Source: Gammaproteobacteria bacterium
GTDB taxonomy: Bacteria; Pseudomonadota; Gammaproteobacteria; Pseudomonadales; Azotimanducaceae_A
DNA: 5,393 bases
NCBI GenBank assembly: GCA_026713405.1
Contig: JAPOON010000204.1
Location: 1 to 5,393, forward strand
Reading direction: 5' to 3'
Shown: positions 1 to 4,994 of the stretch, one piece after another
Numbering within the stretch: the stretch's first letter is position 1
How the letters are laid out: each line of letters opens with the position of its first letter
The notes under the pieces: model-generated
Told to the model about the DNA's origin: nothing
Seen by the model: only the letters and a program-made list of their open reading frames with translations
Database searches by the model: none
Translations under genes and position numbers: made by a program

Positions 1-1
1 C

Positions 2-652
2 CCGGTCGGGCCGGGGGATATCGTGGCGGCGCATGCCGGGGGCGAGTCCATGGCCGCGGTCGACGACTTCCTGCACCGCCAGGCGTTTCAGCAGACGGCC
101 GAATGGCGGCGCGGGGTCGCGCCCGACCTGGCGGTAGCGGTGAATCTGCCCGCCGCCCGACTTGTGCGGACGGAGTTCGTCGAGCATTTTCTGGGGGATC
201 TGCTCTCCGCCGGTCTCGATGCGGACGCAGTGTCGGTAGAGATCGAGGAAAACGCGCTGATGGAGGCCGTGGACGCGATCGCCGCCGGAATTGCGAGCCT
301 GAATGACCGGGGTGTCCGGTTGGTCGCCAGCGAGTTCGGGGCGGGCTTTTCCTCCTTGCGATACCTCGGACGTCTCGCACTTCTGGGCCTGAAGCTGGCG
401 CCGGTGCTCGTGCGCGAAGTCGAGCCCGGTGCGGGGGTCGGCGAGCGAACCATTGCCGCCATTGCCGCGGCGGCCCGGGAATTCGGCCTAGAACTCTACG
501 CATCCGGCGTGGAGACGCCGGAGCAACTCGCCCTGCTCAGGTCATGCGGCTTCAGCGAGGCGGACGGCCCGGTTTTTTCCGACGCCGTGCCGGCCCGGGA
601 AGTCGAGGGGCTCCTGCGGCTAGCCCCGTTTGCATCCGTCGTGGGCGTATAG
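2..652 (+). CDS. Degenerate EAL-domain protein, 5'-truncated by window edge
   Basis: C-terminal part of an EAL-type (c-di-GMP phosphodiesterase-like) domain. The frame is open from base 2 and the residues before the GTG at 23 (GPGDIVAAHAG) already align with the family's PxxFIxxAE region, so the gene begins upstream and GTG 23 is not its start. Recognisable blocks are AVNLP (Asn at 143), VEIEEN (for LEITES, bases 236-253), SEFGAGFSSLRYL (for DDFGTGYSSLSYL, from 329), LKLA (for LKID, from 389), ASGVET (for AEGVET, from 500) and DGPVFS (for QGYLFS, from 563). The usual DD metal pair is SE, the Asp of KID is Ala, the Glu of AEGVE is Ser and the Gln of QGY is Asp. The Asn, the acidic residues of EIEE and the Lys remain. 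The fold is therefore probably kept and the hydrolase activity probably lost, giving a ligand-binding or protein-binding role; that is inference. Any GGDEF or sensor domain would lie outside the window. Confidence 0.85.
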   Translation, partial: PVGPGDIVAAHAGGESMAAVDDFLHRQAFQQTAEWRRGVAPDLAVAVNLPAARLVRTEFVEHFLGDLLSAGLDADAVSVEIEENALMEAVDAIAAGIASLNDRGVRLVASEFGAGFSSLRYLGRLALLGLKLAPVLVREVEPGAGVGERTIAAIAAAAREFGLELYASGVETPEQLALLRSCGFSEADGPVFSDAVPAREVEGLLRLAPFASVVGV

Positions 653-653
653 T
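648..653 (+). promoter_or_regulatory. Possible -10 element before the PLP enzyme gene
   Basis: TATAGT matches the sigma-70 -10 consensus at 5 of 6 positions and overlaps the stop codon of the EAL gene. A transcript from here would begin about 25 bases before GTG 684. No good -35 hexamer lies 16-18 bases upstream, and there is no TG extension. The 31-base gap is equally compatible with read-through from the EAL gene. Confidence 0.2.
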
Positions 654-683
654 GCAATCGCCATTTCGGAAGTAGCCGGGCGC

Positions 684-1910
684 GTGAAAGGGTTTACCAG
701 CAAGATTGTCCACAGCGACAGGCAGGGCGACATCGAGCATGGCTCGATGCACAAGCCCGTGCACTCGACCGTGGCTTACGGATACGACGATGCACGCGAC
801 CTGGCCGCGGTCTTTCAGGGCACCGGCCCCGGGTTCACCTACAGCCGCCAGGTCAACCCGACCGTGGAGGCCCTGCAGGCCAAGGTCACCACCATGGAAC
901 GGGGCGTTGCGAGCCTGTGTTTCTCCACCGGCATGGCGGCCATCGGCACGATGCTGTTCGCCCTGTTGCGCAAGGGCGACCACTTCGTTTCCAGCTCGTT
1001 CCTGTTCGGCAACACCACCAGCCTGCTGCTGAGCTTTGCCAACCATGGCGTTGAAGTCACCTTCGTCGACGCCACGGATGCCGCGGCCGTGGAGGATGCC
1101 TTGCAGGACAACACCAGGCTGGTGTTCGTGGAGACCATCGCCAACCCCCGGACCCAGGTAGCGGCGCTCGAGGAGATCGGCGCGCTGTGCGCCGCGCGCA
1201 ATCTCGTCTACGTGGTCGACAACACCATGACGTCGCCCTACCTGTTCCAGCCCGCGGCCGTGGGGGCGAGCCTGGTCGTCAACAGCCTCACCAAGTACAT
1301 CGGCGGCCACGGCAACGCCCTGGGGGGTGCGATCACCGAAATGGGCGCTTACGACTGGCGGGGCTTCGACAACATTCAGGAATCGTACAGGGGAAAGGAC
1401 AAGCGGCTGTGGGCCCTTACCCAGATGAAGAAGAAGGGCTTGCGTGACTTCGGCGCGTCGCTCGCCCCGGAAGCCGCGCACCACATTGCGGTCGGGGCCG
1501 AGACCCTGGCCTTGCGCATGGAGCGTCAGTGTGCCACCAGCCGCAGCCTGACCGAATACCTCAGCGGGCACGAGAAAGTGCAGCGGGTCTACTACCCCGG
1601 CCTGCCGGAACACCCCGAGTACGACCGGGCCCGGGCGCTCTTCCGCCACCCGGGCGCACTGTTCAGTTTCGAACTCGACCCGGATGTTGACATCTGGGCG
1701 TTCATGAACGCGTTCGATATCATCGTGCGCTCCACCAACCTGGGCGACAACCGCACCCTCGCCATACCGGTGGCGCATACGATCTATCACGAGGTGGGCC
1801 CGGAGTGGCGGGCCAGGATGGGAATCGCCGACTCGCTCATCCGCATCTCCGTGGGTATTGAAGATTGTGACGACCTGCTGGACGATTTCCGGCAGGCGTT
1901 CTCGGCCTGA
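684..1910 (+). CDS. Cystathionine gamma-synthase-family PLP-dependent enzyme
   Basis: 408-residue fold-type I PLP enzyme of the Cys/Met metabolism family (cystathionine gamma-synthase, O-acyl-homoserine sulfhydrylase, methionine gamma-lyase). Cytosolic, with no signal peptide. Visible motifs are YSRQVNPT (Tyr53 and Arg55, which reach the neighbouring subunit's PLP phosphate in this family), FSTGMAA in the cofactor loop, VVDNT with Asp179 facing the pyridine nitrogen, and NSLTKYIGGHGNALGG with Lys204 as the Schiff-base lysine. The family's usual active-site Tyr (LYGGT) is Phe108 in LFGNT, as I recall for MetZ-like enzymes. The C-terminal SLIRISVGIEDCDDLL block is complete. The frame extends to a TTG at 630, but the extra 18 residues overlap the EAL gene; relatives, as I recall them, begin MKGFTTK, which matches GTG 684, preceded by GGAAG at 668-672. 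Likely role: transsulfuration or direct sulfhydrylation of an activated homoserine, or a lyase. The exact reaction cannot be read from sequence. No other sulfur gene is adjacent. Confidence 0.9.
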   Translation: MKGFTSKIVHSDRQGDIEHGSMHKPVHSTVAYGYDDARDLAAVFQGTGPGFTYSRQVNPTVEALQAKVTTMERGVASLCFSTGMAAIGTMLFALLRKGDHFVSSSFLFGNTTSLLLSFANHGVEVTFVDATDAAAVEDALQDNTRLVFVETIANPRTQVAALEEIGALCAARNLVYVVDNTMTSPYLFQPAAVGASLVVNSLTKYIGGHGNALGGAITEMGAYDWRGFDNIQESYRGKDKRLWALTQMKKKGLRDFGASLAPEAAHHIAVGAETLALRMERQCATSRSLTEYLSGHEKVQRVYYPGLPEHPEYDRARALFRHPGALFSFELDPDVDIWAFMNAFDIIVRSTNLGDNRTLAIPVAHTIYHEVGPEWRARMGIADSLIRISVGIEDCDDLLDDFRQAFSA

Positions 1911-1978
1911 CGGGGCGATTCTCCGGCCCGGCGGGAAAGCGGCGAACGGGTGCGAATCCGGCTGACCTGACAACAAAC

Positions 1979-1985
1979 AGAAGGA
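1979..1985 (+). promoter_or_regulatory. Ribosome binding site of purC
   Basis: AGAAGGA ends three bases before ATG 1989 and supports that start. The 11 bases AAGGAACCATG recur exactly at 4755-4765 in the non-coding gap downstream. Confidence 0.6.
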
Positions 1986-1988
1986 ACC

Positions 1989-2909
1989 ATGAAAGAAGCA
2001 GTTTTGGAAACGAACCTGGATTTTCCCAACAAGCGCCGCGGCAAGGTGCGCGACCTTTATGAACTCACCCTGCAGAGTGGCGAAGAAGCGCTGCTGATCG
2101 TCGCCACCGACCGGGTCAGCGCCTTCGATGTGGTCATGGCCAACGGCCTGCCCGGCAAGGGCGTGCTGCTCACCCAGATCTCGAAGTTCTGGTTCGAGAT
2201 GTTCTCGGGCGAGCTCGATCACCACCTGATTTCCACCGATGTCGCCGACGTGCCCGGCCTCGATGCCGCGCAGCGCATCGCGCTGGAAGGGCGCATCATG
2301 CTGTGCCGCAAGACCACGGTGGTGCCGATCGAGTGCATCGCCAGGGGCTACATCACGGGCAGCGGCTGGAAGGACTACCAGGCCACCGGCTCGGTGTGCG
2401 GAATCCCGCTGCCGCCGGGCCTGAGGAACAGCGACCGGCTCGAGGAACCGCTGTTCACGCCGTCCACCAAGGCAGACACCGGCCACGACGAGAACATCAG
2501 CTTCGAACAGGGCGTCGACATCGTCGGCCGGGAGCGCATGGAATGGCTCGGCGAGAAGACGCTGTACCTGTACGGCAGGGCCCGGGACTACGCCCTCGAG
2601 CGGGGCATCATCCTGGCCGACACCAAGTTCGAGTTCGGCACGCGGCCCGATGCCGACGAGCCGCTGCTGATCGACGAGATATTCACGCCCGACAGTTCCC
2701 GCTTCTGGCCGGCAGACCGCTGGCAGCCCGGGGGCGAGCAGCCCAGTTTCGACAAGCAGGTGGTGCGCAACCACCTGGAAACCGTCGTGTCGGCGGGCGA
2801 GTGGGACAAGACGCCGCCGGGGCCGAGGCTGCCCGACGACGTGGTGGAGCGAAGCGTCGCCCGCTATCAGGAGGCGTACGAACGGTTGACCGGCAGCACC
2901 CTGTCCTGA
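1989..2909 (+). CDS. purC: Phosphoribosylaminoimidazole-succinocarboxamide synthase (SAICAR synthase)
   Basis: Complete 306-residue cytosolic enzyme of de novo purine synthesis. It joins CAIR and L-aspartate using ATP to give SAICAR. Family motifs in order: GKVRDLY (18-24), TDRVSAFDVV (40-49), VVPIECIARGYITGSGW (111-127, first family signature), TPSTKADTGHDENIS (157-171), LADTKFEFG (209-217, second signature) and LIDEIFTPDSSRFWP (227-241). The length, the GYITGSGWKDY segment and the extended C-terminus mark the long form (about 300 residues, as in yeast Ade1) rather than the roughly 237-residue E. coli type. ATG 1989 is supported by the preceding AGAAGGA and by the position of GKVRDLY, close to the N-terminus as is normal. 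It lies 78 bases after the PLP enzyme gene and 72 before the next gene. No other purine gene is in the window. All recognisable signature residues are intact, so it should be active. Confidence 0.97.
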   Translation: MKEAVLETNLDFPNKRRGKVRDLYELTLQSGEEALLIVATDRVSAFDVVMANGLPGKGVLLTQISKFWFEMFSGELDHHLISTDVADVPGLDAAQRIALEGRIMLCRKTTVVPIECIARGYITGSGWKDYQATGSVCGIPLPPGLRNSDRLEEPLFTPSTKADTGHDENISFEQGVDIVGRERMEWLGEKTLYLYGRARDYALERGIILADTKFEFGTRPDADEPLLIDEIFTPDSSRFWPADRWQPGGEQPSFDKQVVRNHLETVVSAGEWDKTPPGPRLPDDVVERSVARYQEAYERLTGSTLS

Positions 2910-2981
2910 ATCGGATCCCAAAGGGTGTCCCGACGCCACCGGATTGGGGGGCCGGCCGGAAGAGGGGGGTGATCCCGGCCA

Positions 2982-3419
2982 ATGCTGCCAGGCACGGTCG
3001 CAATGGCATCGGATAGCGAAATGGATTGGGACGAGTACAAGGCGCGCTGCGACAGCCCGGAGGTCTGGTCGCGCTGGATGCTGGGCGAGACCCTGGAGCT
3101 GCTGTCCGGCGATGCGGAACTGAGCTTTGCGCTGCACCGCGCATTGGCCGGTGAACCGATTGCGAAACCGCCGGGGCACAAGGGCGGCGACGCCACGGAC
3201 ATGTTCGAATTGCGGTTGGACGAGGCACAGGCCGACGCAGTCGCCGCCAGGGTGAGGCGCGCGGTCGAGCGGGGTGCGGAAACGGAAGGCACCCGGGGTC
3301 GGGGGCTCGGCGGGTTTCTGGAAGCCTGGATGGAGTATCGGGGCTTTGTTGCAGCGCAGCTACGTTCACCCGCAGACACCAAATCCCGGGAAGTCGGCGC
3401 TTGTTCTCAAGAATCCTGA
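2982..3419 (+). CDS. Small protein of unknown function, coupled to the biotin carboxylase
   Basis: 145 residues as annotated; I do not recognise the family. It has no signal peptide or membrane segment. It looks helical and charged, with a Trp-rich block near the N-terminus (DSPEVWSRWMLGETLELL, 24-41), a polar middle (KPPGHKGGDATDMFEL, 62-77), a predicted helix (80-98) and a glycine/arginine turn followed by an aromatic helix (GTRGRGLGGFLEAWMEYRGFV, 103-123). Codon use resembles its neighbours. The start is uncertain. ATG 2982 has a G-rich Shine-Dalgarno-like run at 2961-2969 but a long 12-base spacer. ATG 3003 and ATG 3021 (MDWDEYKARCD) are also in frame, and the last may be the true start because the residues before it look unconstrained. 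The stop at 3417-3419 lies inside the biotin carboxylase gene, which starts at TTG 3401. That 19-base overlap suggests coordinated translation and perhaps a physical or functional link to the carboxylase. Confidence 0.7.
   Translation: MLPGTVAMASDSEMDWDEYKARCDSPEVWSRWMLGETLELLSGDAELSFALHRALAGEPIAKPPGHKGGDATDMFELRLDEAQADAVAARVRRAVERGAETEGTRGRGLGGFLEAWMEYRGFVAAQLRSPADTKSREVGACSQES
3388..3393 (+). promoter_or_regulatory. Ribosome binding site for the TTG start of the biotin carboxylase
   Basis: GGGAAG lies seven bases before TTG 3401 and inside the upstream gene. It supports the rare TTG start, which is also required by protein similarity (MFSRILIANRG). Confidence 0.5.
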
Positions 3420-4735
3420 TTGCCAATCGCGGGGCCATCGCCCGGCGGATCGTGCGCGCCTGCAACGAGATGGGTGTTGCGAGCGCCGCGGTCCATTCCG
3501 ACGCCGACAAGGACGCGCCGCACCTGGCGGAAGCGGGGCAGGCGATTGCACTCCCGGGGGTGCGGGCCGAGGAGACCTACCTGAACCGGGAAGCGCTGCT
3601 CGCCGCCCTCAAGGAGTCCGGCGCCGATGCCGTACACCCGGGGTACGGCTTTCTGTCGGAGAACGCCGCTTTCGCCGAGGCCGTTGCCGAGGCGGGCGCG
3701 GTGTTCATCGGGCCCTCGCCGCAGTGGCTGCGGCACATGGGCGACAAGTCCGCGGCCCGCCGCTTCGTCGAGGAGCGGGGTTTCCCGGTCTTGCCGGGTT
3801 CCGACCCGTTCGAGGAGGTCGGCGCGGCCCTGGCGGCGGCCGAGTCCCTGGGCTATCCGGTGATGGTGAAACCGGCCGGCGGCGGTGGCGGCATCGGCAT
3901 GAGCGTCGCCGACTCTCCGGAAGCGCTGGCCCGGCATTTCGGGCGGGCGAAACTCATGGCGGAACGGGCGTTTGCCGATCCCCGGGTCTACCTGGAGCGG
4001 TATCTCGACCGCCCCCGCCACATCGAGGTGCAACTGCTGGCCGACGGTGCGGGCGGCGCCATTCACCTCTACGAACGGGAATGCTCCATTCAGCGCCGTC
4101 ATCAGAAACTGGTCGAGGAGAGCCCCGCGCCGGCACTGGAACGGGCCGGGGTGAACGACCTCTGCGAGCGTGCGGAGCGGCTTGCCGCCGACATGGGCTA
4201 CGACAGTGTCGGCACCCTGGAAACCCTGCAGGACGATTCAGGACGTTTCGGCTTCATGGAGATGAACACGCGCATCCAGGTGGAACACGGGGTCACGGAG
4301 GAGGTGACGGGCCTCGACCTCGTGCGGGCGCAGATCGAGATCGCCGCCGGAGGCGCGCTTCCCGAGCGCCCGCCGATGAACGGATACGCCGTGGAGGTGC
4401 GGGTGTACGCCGAAGACCCGGTGCGGCACTTTCCCTCCACCGGCCGGTTGTCCGTGTTCCGGCCGCCCCGGATGCACGGCGTGCGCGTGGAAACCGGGTA
4501 CGCCGAGGGGCAGAGGGTCACGCCCTACTACGACCCGCTGCTGGCCAAGGTGATCGGCACCGGGCCCACCCGCGAACTGGCCATCGGTCGCACCCTGGTC
4601 GCGCTCACGGGGTTTTCCGTCGCCGGCGTGCAGACCAACATCCCGCTGCTGAAGGCCGTGCTCCGCGATGAGTCCTTCCTGGTGGGCCGGATCGATACCG
4701 GGTTTCTGGAACGCATGAGGGGTCATCCCCGGTAG
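3401..4735 (+). CDS. Stand-alone biotin carboxylase (acyl-CoA/urea carboxylase-type subunit)
   Basis: 444 residues. ATP-grasp enzyme that carboxylates biotin on a carrier protein using bicarbonate and ATP. Seen in order: biotin-carboxylase N-domain (FSRILIANRGAIARRI at 2-17, HPGYGFLSENAAFAE), the ATP-grasp lid with Lys157 and the glycine loop 160-164, IQRRHQK with Lys236, GTLE with Glu274, EMNTRIQVEH with Glu287, Arg291 and Glu295, and the C-domain AVEVRVYAEDP with Arg334. These match the catalytic residues of E. coli AccC. The protein ends after the C-domain, so there is no biotin-carrier or carboxyltransferase domain. Three positions differ from AccC: GEIA is GAIA (Ala12), GGGGGRGM is GGGGGIGM (Ile165) and EHPVTE is EHGVTE (Gly297). 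As I recall, these variants are typical of urea carboxylases, so accC is not assigned. The acceptor substrate cannot be deduced. The start is TTG 3401, overlapping the previous gene by 19 bases. Confidence 0.92.
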   Translation: MFSRILIANRGAIARRIVRACNEMGVASAAVHSDADKDAPHLAEAGQAIALPGVRAEETYLNREALLAALKESGADAVHPGYGFLSENAAFAEAVAEAGAVFIGPSPQWLRHMGDKSAARRFVEERGFPVLPGSDPFEEVGAALAAAESLGYPVMVKPAGGGGGIGMSVADSPEALARHFGRAKLMAERAFADPRVYLERYLDRPRHIEVQLLADGAGGAIHLYERECSIQRRHQKLVEESPAPALERAGVNDLCERAERLAADMGYDSVGTLETLQDDSGRFGFMEMNTRIQVEHGVTEEVTGLDLVRAQIEIAAGGALPERPPMNGYAVEVRVYAEDPVRHFPSTGRLSVFRPPRMHGVRVETGYAEGQRVTPYYDPLLAKVIGTGPTRELAIGRTLVALTGFSVAGVQTNIPLLKAVLRDESFLVGRIDTGFLERMRGHPR

Positions 4736-4743
4736 CACCGGGG
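4727..4743 (+). repeat. Perfect inverted repeat across the biotin carboxylase stop codon
   Basis: CCCCGGT, a three-base loop AGC, then ACCGGGG: a 7-bp GC-rich stem that contains the TAG stop (4733-4735). No T-run follows, so it is not a canonical intrinsic terminator. It could pause or protect the 3' end of the transcript. Confidence 0.5.
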
Positions 4744-4810
4744 CGCTGACGCGTAAGGAACCATGCGGGGTTGTGGGATGAGAGGTTGTACCAGGTACGA
4801 AACGCGCTGG

Positions 4811-4828
4811 CCGCGGCCATGGCCGCGG
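4811..4828. repeat. 18-base perfect palindrome
   Basis: CCGCGGCCATGGCCGCGG is its own reverse complement. It could fold as a 7-bp stem with a CATG loop, or serve as a symmetric protein-binding site. It sits about 165 bases before the crotonase start, among other dyads. Confidence 0.5.
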
Positions 4829-4835
4829 ACACGGA

Positions 4836-4853
4836 CGCTCCCGTTAGGGAGCG
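4836..4853 (+). repeat. 7-bp stem, 4-base loop hairpin
   Basis: CGCTCCC, loop GTTA, GGGAGCG, a perfect stem. It has the same dimensions as the palindrome seven bases upstream (18 bases, 7-bp stem, 4-base loop). No T-run follows, so it does not look like a simple intrinsic terminator. Confidence 0.5.
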
Positions 4854-4904
4854 CAGCATCACGGCCCTTGGTGCAATATGCGGGCTAGATGCGAATGCCC
4901 CGCG

Positions 4905-4913
4905 TGGTACATT
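4905..4913 (+). promoter_or_regulatory. Possible extended -10 promoter for the crotonase gene
   Basis: TGGTACATT fits the extended -10 pattern TGnTATAAT (TG present, 4 of 6 in the hexamer). It would give a leader of roughly 75 bases. No recognisable -35 lies upstream, and the element overlaps possible RNA-stem sequences, so the call is weak. Confidence 0.2.
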
Positions 4914-4983
4914 GCGCCGCACAATTTTTCGGCACGGCCGCTGCGGGGGCCGTACCCTTTGCATTCGAACCGTGGATTGATCG

Positions 4984-4987
4984 AGGA
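4984..4987 (+). promoter_or_regulatory. Ribosome binding site of the crotonase gene
   Basis: AGGA, within CGAGGAA, lies seven bases before ATG 4995 and decides that start. The ATG at 4988 is out of frame with the crotonase. Confidence 0.6.
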
Positions 4988-4994
4988 ATGAAAC

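Larger units (their letters stand above)
4736..4994. other. 259-base intergenic region with several inverted repeats, no convincing gene
   Basis: This is the only long gap in the window. No open frame in it resembles a known protein. A 41-codon frame (ATG 4763 to TAG 4888) has a good Shine-Dalgarno (TAAGGA) but an Arg/Trp/Pro-rich, unrecognisable product. A 69-residue frame from TTG 4771 is also unrecognisable. What stands out is dyad symmetry: GTACCAGGTAC at 4788-4798, an 18-base perfect palindrome at 4811-4828, a 7-bp hairpin at 4836-4853, ATTGCG/CACAAT at 4911-4925 followed by five T, and ACGGCC/GGCCGT at 4934-4953. The crotonase promoter and leader probably lie here. Confidence 0.6.

Noticed and set aside
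23..25. GTG 23 as the start of the EAL-domain protein
   Set aside because: Residues encoded before it already align with the EAL domain, and the frame is open to the window edge. The gene starts upstream.
630..683. TTG 630 as the start of the PLP enzyme
   Set aside because: The 18 extra residues overlap the EAL gene and do not match the family N-terminus I recall (MKGFTTK). GTG 684 has a GGAAG upstream and fits.
1911..1988. Terminator or riboswitch between the PLP enzyme gene and purC
   Set aside because: Only short, weak pairings (for example GATTC with GAATC) and no T-run. The gap is too short for a SAM or purine riboswitch that I can recognise.
2910..2981. Terminator after purC
   Set aside because: G-rich runs and a GGCCGGCC palindrome, but no convincing stem followed by T residues.
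552..3179. An 875-codon open frame on the - strand across the PLP enzyme, purC and the small protein
   Set aside because: It is antisense to three genes, two of them with unmistakable protein motifs. High GC at third codon positions keeps the complementary frame free of stops. Its translation is compositionally biased, with no recognisable domain.
3407..4102. 231-codon open frame on the - strand within the biotin carboxylase gene
   Set aside because: Antisense shadow of a well-supported gene. No motif or ribosome binding site.
4771..4980. 69-codon + strand frame from TTG 4771
   Set aside because: No ribosome binding site at a suitable distance, no recognisable protein, and the C-terminal half covers the probable promoter and leader of the crotonase.
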